Assembly (NCBI GenBank): GCA_023935145.1
Contig: CM043699.1
Coordinates: 141,094,036-141,158,035 of the forward strand
Length of the DNA: 64,000 bases
Source: Bretschneidera sinensis
Taxonomy: Eukaryota; Streptophyta; Magnoliopsida; Brassicales; Akaniaceae
Direction of reading: 5' to 3'
Shown here: piece after piece, positions 14,601 to 23,300 of the stretch
Layout: each line of letters begins with the position of its first letter
Numbering within the stretch: the first letter of the stretch is position 1
Program-made: the position numbers and the translations under genes
The notes under the pieces: model-generated
Seen by the model: the letters and a program-made list of their open reading frames with translations, nothing else
Told to the model about the DNA's origin: nothing
Databases searched by the model: none

Positions 14601-16364
14601 AGTTATAAATTCTACTAGAGAATTGATGCCACTTGTGGCATTATAGGAAGAGAATCTTTACGGTGACATGCTTCTTAAACCTATAGTGCATTCTTATTAT
14701 GTCTGGCAGGCTGCAGTGCTCATGAGAGATATGTCTATCTGTATTCTTGAATTCTAGAAAATTACTAGCGAAAAATCACAAAATTGTTATAGAAAATATT
14801 TTTGGAAAATTGATGCCCCATAAAAGTGGGAAGAATATCTTCAATTGAAATCCTTGTGAGTTGTGACATTGCTACCTTCACATCCCTTCCACCCCCCACA
14901 TCAAGAAAAACAGTAAAACCATCCAATTTTTCGTGTCACCTCTTTTTGTTATGAATTTGGACATTTGGGTGTTTTGTTTCAAGGTTTTTGTAGGTTGATT
15001 TTATGCTATTTTGTTCTCTGTTGTAGGTTGTTAATTTTCTTTTCTTATATGTTGCAGATTGTTCCAACTGAATACAGATATATCTCTAAAGAAGTTTTGG
15101 CAACTAATCAATTCTCTGTCACAGAATATTACTCCCCTATGAAAGAGTTTGATAGGGCATGGCCAGGTTGGTTGAAAGCCTGATCTATGTCAAGTATAGT
15201 AGACTGAATACTTGTAAAAAGAAAGTATACTAGACTGAATATGTTCCTCTTTTTCTTGGTTCTTTTTCCTGAGGTCCTTCTTTTTGTTCTTTTACGTAGC
15301 TGTTTACTTCTTATATGATTTGTCACCAATCACCGTGACAATCAAGGAAGAACGCCGTAGTTTTCTCCATTTCATCACCCGGCTATCTGCAGTGTTAGGT
15401 GGTACATTTGCTGTGACAGGTTTGTGGTTTGTGCCTTTCTCTCTGCATGGTTTCGAAGTTTATAAGAAATTTCATTAAGTTAATGTAATGAGGTATGCAT
15501 GGTTTTGAAGTTTATAAGAAGTTGCATTAAATTAAAGTAATGAGGACTTGGAAAAGATTACTGGTCCCCTTTGGAGGGATGAATCTTAGTGCTTAAGAAC
15601 TGATCCGTTTTTCCAGAAATGCTAACGGCCGTTTAGTTGTGGAAAATGCATTTTCTATCTCTATTTTCCTTGACATTTTCTTCAATAATTTGAACATTAT
15701 TAATATAATTTAGAAAACAACACTTCTCTTTCCAACATAATATTAGAAAAGTTGAAAAACCACTTTTTCCTGTCCCAAGTTTTCCAATATTATGTTTGAA
15801 AGGGAAGTGTCGTTTTTCAAATTATGTTAAGAATGCCCAAATTGATGAAAAAAGTGTTAAGAAAAATGGAAATGAAAAATGAAAAATGAAAAAAAATTCC
15901 AAAACTAAATGTACCCTAACAAATTTTGATAGTTCGTGAAGTCTTGATTATTTTTAGCTGTTTTAATAACTACTGGTAGCTTGGCTGTTTGGATAAAATT
16001 TAGGAACTCAGGGAGGTCACATTTGATTGTCAAGATATTTAAGTAGTTTAGGCTGTAATTTGACACCTTGAACAAGTCGAATTCAGGCTAAAGAGCCCTT
16101 TTTTTTTTCAAATTCTAAACAATGGTTCCACTTGTTTAATTATTTTTATGTTCTAGACATTTTATTTGAACCCACCTGCAGTTTTTCTTGCATTCTCATT
16201 ATGTGGATTTAAAGTCTTCCAATTTTTGTTTCCACTTCTGCATCATGTATCCTTTTAACTTTTCTACTAATGAATATTTTTTTTCGGTTACATCAACAGG
16301 GATGCTAGATCGTTGGATGTACCGGCTTATTGAGTTGCTCATGAAGCCACGCTCTACAAGGTAG
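2623..16364 (+). CDS. Erv41/ERGIC-family endoplasmic reticulum vesicle transporter (348 aa, 11 coding exons)
   Basis: Coding exons: 2623-2710, 2940-3022, 5261-5336, 5458-5525, 7396-7480, 9112-9233, 9353-9436, 14012-14158, 15058-15166, 15300-15419 and 16300-16364. All junctions are GT-AG, and the exons sum to 1,047 nt in one open frame. The protein starts [20 protein letters not shown], the family's N-terminal signature. It then has a membrane segment (about residues 28-48), a large lumenal domain with an NMT glycosylation sequon at residue 73 and conserved Cys in SLPCD and GEGCRVYG, and a second membrane segment (about 310-332) near the end. Length fits Erv41/ERGIC2 (about 350 aa). No thioredoxin domain is present, which separates it from the PDIL5-3/5-4 fusions. 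In the family, Erv41-Erv46 complexes cycle in COPII/COPI vesicles between ER and Golgi and act in cargo retrieval. No C-terminal KKXX signal is visible. The exact paralogue is not resolved. Confidence 0.93.
3087..3508. mobile_element. hAT-type MITE (422 bp) in an intron, flanked by an 8-bp target duplication
   Basis: Identical octamers ATGGTAGG flank the element (3079-3086 and 3509-3516). The termini are inverted repeats: the left end TATGGCTGGACTCGAGCCGA pairs with the right end read on the other strand, TAGGGGTGGACTCGAGCCGA, with two mismatches in 20. The interior is rich in TCGAGCT and GAGCTCGA words and has no ORF. An 8-bp duplication and a TAGGGGTGG-type terminus are typical of hAT elements. 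It lies in the intron between coding exons 2 and 3. Confidence 0.85.
4090..5165 (+). mobile_element. Truncated L1-type LINE, C-terminal zf-RVT region and 3' tail
   Basis: Broken frames read [17 protein letters not shown], then [20 protein letters not shown], then a Cys-rich [19 protein letters not shown] segment. This is the order seen in the C-terminal part of plant LINE ORF2 proteins, where the zf-RVT domain follows the RT. Frameshifts and stops occur throughout. It ends in the LINE-like tail at about 5090-5165 (TTGCACATTCTTGGCATC, then A-rich). It shares sequence with the copy at 12,360-13,800. Confidence 0.7.
5700..6010 (-). mobile_element. LINE ORF2 C-terminal fragment, antisense in intron
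   Basis: The minus strand at 5711-5908 encodes [20 protein letters not shown], which resembles the GVSWVMP...V.DLL segment following zf-RVT in plant LINE ORF2 proteins. It is short, broken and without a clear 3' tail. It lies in the intron between coding exons 4 and 5. Confidence 0.5.
6011..7395. other. Intron sequence without recognised element
   Basis: AT-rich intronic DNA up to the acceptor TGTGCAG at 7395. Small open stretches (for example 6164-6400 minus) show no family signature. No duplicated ends or long inverted repeats were seen. Confidence 0.5.
7815..7880. repeat. Short tandem duplication (~31 bp x 2) in intron
   Basis: The word CAAAGTTTAAATGACAAGCC occurs twice, about 31 bp apart, each copy followed by CAAT(C/T)TCAGAA. 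It lies upstream of the TRIM-like element in the same intron. Confidence 0.7.
8217..8567 (+). mobile_element. TRIM-like mini-retroelement, copy 1 (two ~90-bp direct terminal repeats)
   Basis: Direct repeats at about 8217-8309 and 8478-8567 share TTAGTTACCAAT/TTGGTTACCAAT, CCCAAAAG, GATGGGAAAT(A/G)AGCC and ATCAAGCTCATATACACTTT. They start near TGTTAG and end TTTAACA, so TGTTA/TAACA are complementary LTR-like ends. About 170 bp lies between them and contains GTGCATAGCC and GTAAAGCCCGAAA(T/C)A. A second copy with the same order lies in the helicase gene at 61,494-61,750. No coding capacity. The size and layout fit a terminal-repeat retrotransposon in miniature. No clear PBS was identified. Confidence 0.65.
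8568..9111. other. Intron sequence without recognised element
   Basis: AT-rich intronic sequence between the TRIM-like element and the acceptor at 9111 (CTGACCAG). I see no ORF, terminal inverted repeats or RNA gene. Confidence 0.5.
9520..9576 (+). mobile_element. LINE 3'-tail fragment
   Basis: A 57-bp stretch reads GTTGCACCCTCTTGGTGCTT followed by a T/A-rich tail and an A run. It matches the 3' ends of the longer LINE fragments in this gene (around 5110, 12,300 and 13,740), which carry the same 'TTGCA(C/T)...TTGGTGC' phrase. Probably an extremely 5'-truncated insertion. Confidence 0.5.
10148..10985 (-). mobile_element. Truncated L1-type LINE, antisense, zf-RVT region
   Basis: A minus-strand open stretch (10,519-10,872) reads [20 protein letters not shown], then [20 protein letters not shown]. 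These are typical words of the RT-to-zf-RVT part of plant LINE ORF2 ('F..KS.Y..L', 'FPWK.IW....P.KV.FF.W'). Its 3' end is at about 10,148-10,230, carrying the reverse complement of the tail phrase TACTTGGTGGTACCCCCTTC. It lies in the 4.6-kb intron between coding exons 7 and 8. Confidence 0.75.
11141..11265 (-). mobile_element. LINE 3' tail, antisense, with an internal ~40-bp tandem duplication
   Basis: The stretch contains GGTGCCACCCAAATGCAAAA and ACCCTATTTACAAGATAGTA, each occurring twice about 40 bp apart. The same phrase in reverse complement ends other LINE fragments here. No coding sequence is attached, so it is either a deeply truncated copy or was cut off by the sense LINE that begins at about 11,270. 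Confidence 0.55.
11266..12355 (+). mobile_element. LINE reverse transcriptase fragment with 3' tail
   Basis: Broken frames give successive RT landmarks in order: a degenerate '[17 protein letters not shown]' phrase (about 11,300), [46 protein letters not shown] (the catalytic block, usually FADD), [15 protein letters not shown], and a degenerate [12 protein letters not shown] phrase. The tail at 12,280-12,350 repeats the TTGCATCCCTTTGGTGCGGT phrase. Stops and frameshifts show it is dead. Confidence 0.75.
12356..13800 (+). mobile_element. LINE ORF2 C-terminal fragment with 3' tail
   Basis: The frames read [20 protein letters not shown] and then [17 protein letters not shown], the usual plant LINE words after the RT core. 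They continue through VVEAKFRM and a second zf-RVT-like [20 protein letters not shown] segment (about 13,375-13,440) to GVSWVV. The tail is at 13,731-13,790. A pure T run of about 30 bases sits at about 13,276-13,306. It joins the previous LINE fragment directly, and a further tail-like phrase follows at 13,800-13,840, suggesting repeated insertion at one place. Confidence 0.75.
14159..15057. other. Intron sequence without recognised element
   Basis: Intron between coding exons 8 and 9. I see no target-site duplication, inverted repeat or protein signature. The acceptor GTTGCAG ends at 15,057. Confidence 0.5.
15627..15915. mobile_element. Foldback MITE, Harbinger/Tourist-like, copy A (~289 bp) in last intron
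   Basis: The left end GGCCGTTTAGTTGTGGAAAA pairs with the right end read on the other strand, GGTACATTTAGTTTTGGAAT. The two arms continue as T/C-rich and A/G-rich halves, so the whole element can fold back. CTAAC (or the TAA within it) flanks both sides (15,622-15,626 and 15,916-15,920). A relative of similar size lies at 63,356-63,617. No ORF. A 3-bp TAA duplication would make it PIF/Harbinger; the 5-bp reading leaves the superfamily open. Confidence 0.6.
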
Positions 16365-16900
16365 AGTTCCAGAGTTCATAATTACGGTTAGAGTCGCTTG
16401 TTCTCCTCCAGTGAATTTAAAGTGCAAGGAAGATTGTAAAATTCAACGCTTTCAGCATGCAACTTAGGATTTGAAACGCAAAAGCTGGTTAAAAGCGTAT
16501 ACTGCTTTAGTATCTCTACTGTTCCACCCTCCTACTGATTGATGTTTTAAGTTAATGTATCCTTTCTTGTAATGCCATTTGAGTAGTTTCAATGGCAGCG
16601 ATGATCTTAAAAGGGTTGGTGGGACTGGAAGAATTCCAAAGGTGTCATAGGTATTTTGTACAAGTGAGATTCTTTTGGGACTCAGAATTTTTGTTGGATG
16701 TGATATGAAGATACTGTTCTTGAGTCAAATTTTTAAATGAGCCTTCCTCTGCACATGTTGTTTGCTGAATTTTTAGCGGTTTTTAAAGAAATTTACGTTT
16801 CTAATCAGTTCTGTTTATATTGACTAGCAGCTCTTGGAATACGTTATAAGTAGTTCTCTGCATTTCTTTATAAATTAAAACTTCCGGTTCAAGGATATCT
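16365..16900 (+). other. Probable 3' UTR and downstream region of the ER vesicle transporter gene
   Basis: T-rich sequence follows the stop codon, with several weak polyadenylation-like contexts (for example near 16,550 and 16,840-16,880, TTTATAAATTAAAAC). No canonical AATAAA was located close to the stop, so the transcript end is not fixed. Confidence 0.35.
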
Positions 16901-18300
16901 AGAGCTGAATCCACTTTACTGATGGTTCGGTTATCTGATCTGAACCGGTTACTTTTTTAATCTATTTTTTGGGTTTCAGCTCTTTTTTCTCTCACAAAAA
17001 AATGAATCAAATAAATTTGGTCCATCATCCTCAAACAAATAATAAAATATATTTATTTCCATATATAATAATTGTGTAACGTTTCATGTTAACGAAATAT
17101 CAATTTGTTTTGCGTTGAAAGGTATGGTTCTTTTAAAAAAAATAAAGGGATCTTAGAATTTAATTTGTTTATTAGATATTTAAGTAAAATAATATTTTTG
17201 ATGGTAAATAGATGTATATTTGATGTTAAAATTTAATAATAAATAAATAAAAAAAAAGTTTACTATCAAATATATTGGTTTCACTATCGATTATGAATTT
17301 TTTTTACTATCGAATGTATTGTTTTAATAAAAAATATTAAAAAATGCATGATGCCTTGTTTATCATTGATGGAATTCAAATTAATCACACTAGAAAATTA
17401 TAAAATTCAGACTGTTAATAAACTTTTTGACCTTGCTTTCAAAAAGACAAAGGAAAAAGGAAAAAGTTGACTAAATAAGATCATTAATCTCCATAATTGG
17501 TTTAATAATATTCCTAAGTTTTCAATTGCAATAAATAAATTCTTCAATTATCAATTTTATCAAATTATGTTTTCAGCCAAGTCCTTCTGACTTTGTTGAT
17601 TTTATTGGCACGTATGATAAAAATTAACCCTAATGGCTTTTGTGCGCCTTCCCATTAATTAACATCATAACAAAACCAAGAACAATTGATAGTTTAAGAA
17701 AAATGCAAATCTATCATATTTATTTATTTTTTCCAATCTAGACACGAGAAAAAGAAAATTAGAGAAAAGGGTAGGTACGGTGTCGGTTTACACCTAATTA
17801 TTTTGAGTTGTACATTGTGTTTGCTCTCAATATAATTAAGTTAATCTATTGAAACCCGAAATCAAACTTTGATAATTTCATAAACTTAATGAAAACAGAT
17901 CTACCTTAAGAAAAGAGTTGCTTGCCTAAACAACAAAACCTTAGAAGAAGTAGAAGTGGGTTTAAATGGGTGAAACTGATAAAACAAATCTTAGAAAAGA
18001 AATGTTTTTCTATAATTGCTTACGTGGAAGAGACTTAGTGGATGAAGATGCGCGCGCTCATGGAGAGAGTGATGATAACTGTTTTTTAGAGTATGAATGT
18101 CGTAGTCGGGCGAGCACTCAAACAGCTTATCCTTTGCCATCTAACACACGATATCCCTCAGCAGCTCCACTATCACCGTTTTCTCCATTCCTCTCCCTCA
18201 ATAGCAGAACAAAATTTAAGAAATGATTTATGGCCGTTGATTGGGGGGTTTTGTGCTTGTGGCAACTTTTAAGTCATGTTTTCCGCCATTGGTTTAAAGT
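16901..18300. other. AT-rich intergenic sequence; unassigned 86-codon ORF at 17,966-18,226
   Basis: Mostly low-complexity AT-rich DNA. The only ORF of note (17,966-18,226, +) starts MGETDKTNLRKEMFFYNCLR and has no recognisable domain. It lies just outside the solo LTR target site and could be a host exon fragment or chance. There is no obvious promoter or splice context. Confidence 0.35.
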
Positions 18301-18473
18301 CGTAGTGTAATACTCGTGTTTTTAAAATAAGGTTAAAAAAATAATTTGATAGATATCACATAGAATTAAAATATGAAAGATTTATTATTGAATAAAATTA
18401 TTCTTTTGAAAAAAAAATACCTACATGTTTGGTGTGAAAAGAAAAAAAAAAGACTGAACATTTGGGGTCAAAA

Positions 18474-18512
18474 GGAGAAAAAGAAAAAGAAAAAGAAAAA
18501 GAAAAAAAAAGG
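18474..18512 (+). repeat. (AAAAAG)n simple repeat inside the solo LTR
   Basis: A run of AGAAAAAG-type repeats just 5' of the GGGGGATGGG phrase. It is slippage-prone sequence with no coding meaning. Confidence 0.8.
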
Positions 18513-18640
18513 GGGATGGGCCAACACCTGGATACCCATGTGTTGGTTGCACGACAAATTGTACATGTTGGACAGCAAAAAGTAAAAGGTGACAGTTAAC
18601 GGTTTTTTTTTTTTGAATTTAAAGATTTAAGTTTTGTTTT

Positions 18641-19351
18641 TGTTGATGCCGTATATTGTTTGGTGCTGACGTGGCTGGTGAGCTGGTGTGGGTTGGGATC
18701 CGCGTGGCTTGTGAGCTGGGCTCGGCCCGGAGGGTGATTCGGCCTGGGTCCTGCACAAGTGACAAGTACAAATTGAAGGCCCTCGGAAGGAGGGGAGGGG
18801 GAGACCTCCGAAGGCGCTCCGATGCTTAAATTAGCATAAATTCAAGGGAGGAGTCGCGGGTTCGAGAGAGGAACCGAGGACTCTTTAGAAAATTAAATGG
18901 GGTGTGTGTGCGTCCACCTTAATCCCTTTTCGTTATGTCCATACCTTGGCCTATTTATAGTCGTCTGCTGGTGGAAAGGATATGATTGCGAGCCTAGGAG
19001 AGGGGACTCCGTAGGGCGGTCGTAGGGTGGCGGGTGGCCATAAGGTTGTGGAGTGGCTAGTCCCTGTAGGGTGGCTAGTGTTGATAGGGGAGATCTTGGT
19101 GTGGGTCGGCTGGGTCATTCTTCGCGGGTTTGGGGATTCTTGCTGGGCTGTGGAGCATACTTGATTGTTTGTCCGGGCCGGGGTGTTCTTTGAGTCAGCT
19201 GGGCTGGGTCACCCTTCCGGGTGTCCGAACTTATCTAGGCCGCAGGTTTGAGCCGGGTCTGGAGTTTGCTTGGGCCAGAACAAGCCTGTCGAGTCTGGTG
19301 TTTGTTTAGGCATTGGTGTCTGTTTGGGCCAGTGTTTTTTAGGCCCTATCA
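18641..19351 (-). repeat. 3' LTR of the Tat-lineage element (left copy)
   Basis: On the + strand it begins TGTTGATGCCG and ends CCCTATCA, hence TG...CA on either strand. A TATA box in element orientation (CTATAAATAG, complement of 18,951-18,960) sets the transcription direction as leftward. About 13 substitutions separate it from the right copy. Confidence 0.93.
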
Positions 19352-19366
19352 CAGGCCCCCCACTTC
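19352..19366 (-). other. Polypurine tract of the Tat-lineage element
   Basis: In element orientation the bases just before the 3' LTR read AAGTGGGGGGCCTG. This G-rich purine run directly abuts the LTR start TGATAGGG, the position where plus-strand DNA synthesis is primed in LTR elements. Confidence 0.6.
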
Positions 19367-20390
19367 CTGGAGTTCATTTATGTGTTCCGGGAAGTATTTC
19401 TTGGGCCGGGCTGCTCATGGAAGTTGAGTGAGCTCGCCTGTGGATCGTCGTTTTATGGGAGGCGGAAAGTTTCAGGGGATGACGAAGAGCCTTCTCCGGA
19501 TCGCGAGGTCAATCAATGGTTTAAGTGGTGCTCTTTGGGAATCGGACCGTCATTCTCGGAAGGTAGGAAACTGCCTGGAGAAGCGAAGAGCCTTCTCGAA
19601 AATCGTGGGTTTGTTTCGTTTTCCGTTTCTGGTATTTATTGTTTCGCGAAGTGTGTTTCCTCGCCTTATAAATAGGGTCCTCTGGCACTCTTTGTTTCAA
19701 ACAGAAAAGTGTGGTTTCTGAAATGATGAGAGAAAAGCATTTTCTGAGGATAGCCATCACGACACTTTAATTGAGGTTCGGGTTTCTTCCTGACTCCGAA
19801 TGGGGACACGGGCTTCTTCCAGACTTCGAAGGGAATGGAGAGAGGAGAGTGCCGTGTCTCTGGATGGTGGGAGTCCCTCATGCCTTAGCTTACGAGGAAC
19901 GGAAGAAGAAGAAGGGCGTGGCTGCAAACTCCTAGAAAGTTGAGAGTAAGGCTGCAGCTTCTCTTCCGGCGGTTCTTCTGGTGGCAGCAAGATAAGGGGA
20001 AATGCTGTCACTCTTTTCTTGCAAGCTGGCGAGGGTTTTCCTGAATCTGGGGCTGATCATAGACCGCACTTTCAGTCTCAGGTTCGGCCCACGAAGTTTT
20101 AGGGTTCGTGCCGGGAGCTCTTCAGTCTGAAGTGGGTGAAGAAGTTCGTGACCGGCGCTGCCTGGAACTTTTTGGTTTTCATTATCTTCTTTGTACTTCG
20201 AGGCCGTTAGGGTCCTCTTTTATTTGTACTTCGAGATCGTTAGTTGTAAATGGTTGTAATCCATTAACATCAATAAATTACTCCTTTTTAAATATTCGTG
20301 TTTTCGTATGAACTTCTTTCTCCTGATACTTGTTTAAATTTGATGGCAAACTTAACGGAACGAAAAGGGGGGGTCCAAAGCCCCCGTATT
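19367..20390 (+). other. Promoter-like and transcript-end-like block between array and 3' LTR
   Basis: This GC-richer kilobase lies antisense to its host element. It has a good + strand TATA box (TTATAAATAGGG, about 19,665-19,676) followed about 600 bp later by a typical plant 3'-end context with AATAAATTA (about 20,270-20,280) and T-rich sequence. Internal near-repeats include CGAAGAGCCTTCTC (twice). Short open stretches in several frames show no domain. It could be a non-coding transcription unit or an upstream promoter for the antisense gene. No protein function is claimed. Confidence 0.35.
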
Positions 20391-23300
20391 TGGAGATTCG
20401 ACCGAGCATTGACCGGGCTCGAATTTCCTGGAGAAATTTACCGAGCGTGAGCAGAGCAGCTCATATGCTCGGACTTATTTGGAGATTCGACCGAGCGTTG
20501 ACGGGGCTCAGATTTCCTGGAGAAATTTGTCGAGCGTGAGCAGAGTAGCTCATACGCTCGGACTTACTAGGAGATTCGACCGAGCGTTGACGGGGCTCGA
20601 ATTTCCTGGAGAAATTTGTCGAGCATGAGCAGAGCAGCTCATACGCTCGGACTTATTTGGAGATTCGACCGAGCGTTGATGGGGCTCGGATTTCCTGGAG
20701 AAATTTTCCGAGCGTGAGCAGAGCAGCTCATACGCTCGGACTTACTAGGAGATTCGACCGAGCGTTGACGGGGCTCGGATTTCCTGGAGAAAATTACCGA
20801 GCGTGAGCAGAGCAGCTCATACGCTCGGACTTACTAGGAGATTCGACAGAGCGTTGACAGGGCTCAGATTTCCTGGAGAAATTTACCGAGCGTGAGCAGA
20901 GCAGCTCAAACGCTCGGACTTATTTGGAGATTCAACTGAGCGTTGACGGGGCTCGGATTTCCTGGAAAATTTGCCAAGCGTGAGCAGAACAGCTCATACG
21001 CTCGGACTTAATATGGAGATTCGACCGAGCGTTGACGGGGCTCGGATTTCCTGGAGAAATTTGCCGAGCATGAGCAGAGCAGCTCATACGCTTGGACTTA
21101 CTAGGAGATTCGACCGAGCGTTGACAGGGCTCGGATTTCCTAGAGAAATTTACCGAGCCTGAGCAGAGCAGCTCATACACTCGGACTTATTTGGAGATTC
21201 GATCGAGCGTTGACGGGGCTCGGATTTCCTGGAGAAATTTGCCGAGCGTGAGCAGTGCAGCTCATACGCTCGAACTTATTTGGAGATTCGACCGAGCGTT
21301 GACGGGGCTCGGATTTCCTGGAGAAATTTGCCGAGCGTGAGCAGAGCCGCTCATACGCTCGGACTTATTTGGAGATTCGAGCGAGCGTTGACGGAGCTCG
21401 GATTTCTTGGAGAAATTTGCCGAGCATGAGCAGAGCAGCTCATACGCTCGGACTTACTAGGAGATTCGACCGAGCGTTGACGGGGCTCGGATTTCCTAGA
21501 AAAATTTGCCGAGCGTGAGCAGAGCATCTCATACGCTCGGACTTATTTGGCGATTCGACCGAGCGTTGATGGGGCTCAGATTTCATGAAGAAATTTGTCG
21601 AGCGTGAGCAGAGCAGCTCATACACTCGGACTTATTTGGAGATTCGACCGAGCGTTGACGGGGCTCGGACTATCTGGAGAAATTTGCCGAGCGTGAGCAA
21701 AGCAGCCCATATGCTCGGACTTACTATGAGATTCGACCGAGCGTTGAAAGGGCTCGGATTTCCTGGAGAAATTTACCGAGCGTGAGTAGAGCAGCTCATA
21801 CGCTCAGACTTATTTGGAGATTCGACCGAGCGTTGATGGGGCCCGGATTTCCTGGAGACATTTGCCGAGCGTGAGCAAAGCAGCCCATATGCTCGGACTT
21901 ACTATGAGATTCGACCGAGCGTTGACGGGGCTCGGATTTCCTGGAGAAATTTACCGAGCGTGAGCAGAGCAGCTCATACGCTCAGACTTATTTGGAGATT
22001 CGACCGAGCGTTGACGGGGCTCGGATTTCCTGGAAAAATTTGCCGAGCGTGAGCAGAGCAGCTCATATGCTCGGACTTACTAGGAGATTCGACCGAGCGT
22101 TGACGGGGCTCGGATTTCCTGGATAAATTTGCCGAGCTTGAGTAGAGCAGCTCATATGCTAGGACTTATTTGGAGATTCGACCGACCGTTGACGGGGCTC
22201 GGATTTCCTGGAGAAATTCGCCGAGCGTGAGCAGAGCTGCCCATACACTCGGACTTATTTGGAGATTCGAACGAGCGTTGACGGGGCTCGGATTTCCTGG
22301 AGAAATTTGCCGAGCGTGAGTAGAGCAGCTCATACACTCGGACTTACTGAGAAATTCGATCGAGCGTTGACGGGGCTTAAATTTCCCGGAGAAATTTACC
22401 GAGCGTGAGCAGAGCAGCTCATTTGCTCGGACTTACTAGGAGATTTGACCGAGCGTTGACGGGGCTCGGATTTCCTAGAGAAATTTGTCGAGCGTGAGCA
22501 GAGCAGCTCATACGCTCGGACTTACTAGGAGATTTGACCGAGCGTTGACGGGGCTCGGATTTCCTAGAGAAATTTGTCGAGCGTGAGCAGAGCAGCTCAT
22601 ACGCTCAGACTTATTTGGAGATTCGACCGAGCGTTGACGGGGCTCAGATTTCCTGGAAAAATTTACCGAGTGTGAGCAGAGCAGCTCATACGCTCGGACT
22701 TATTTGGAGATTCGACCGAGCGTTGATGGGGCTCGGATTTCCTGGAGAAATTTACCGAGCGTGAGCAGAGCAGCTCATACGCTCGGACATACTAGAAAAT
22801 TCGACCGAGCGTTGACGGGGCTCGGATTTCCTGGAGAAATTTGCCGAGCGTGAGCAGAGCAGCTCATACGCTTGGACTTATTTGGATATTCGACCGAGCA
22901 TTGACATGGATCGGATTTCCTGGAGAAATTTGCCGAGCGTGAGCAGAGCAGCTCATACGCTCGGACTTACTAGGAGATTTGAGCGAGCATTGACGGGGCT
23001 CGGATTTCCTGGAGAAATTTACCGAGCATGAGCAGAGCAGCTCATACGCTCGGACTTACTAGGAGATTCGACCGAGCGTTGACGGGGCTCGAATTTCCTA
23101 GAGAAATTTGCCGAGCGTTAGCAGAGCAGCGCATACGCTTGGACTTATTTGGAGATTCGACCGAGCGTTGACGGGGCTCAGATTTTTTGGAGAAATTTGC
23201 CGAGCGTGAGCAGAGCAGTTTATACGCTAGGATTTATTTGGAGATTCGATCGAGCGTTGACGGGGCTCGGATTTCCAGGAGAAATTTACCGAGCGTGAGC

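Noticed and set aside
17966..18226. 86-codon ORF as a small host gene
   Set aside because: No domain, no splice or promoter context, and it abuts a transposon target site. Kept only as an unassigned ORF.
19382..20011. Overlapping ORFs of 70-97 codons on both strands beside the 3' LTR
   Set aside because: No domain words and no continuous frame. The TATA/3'-end signals suggest at most a non-coding unit.
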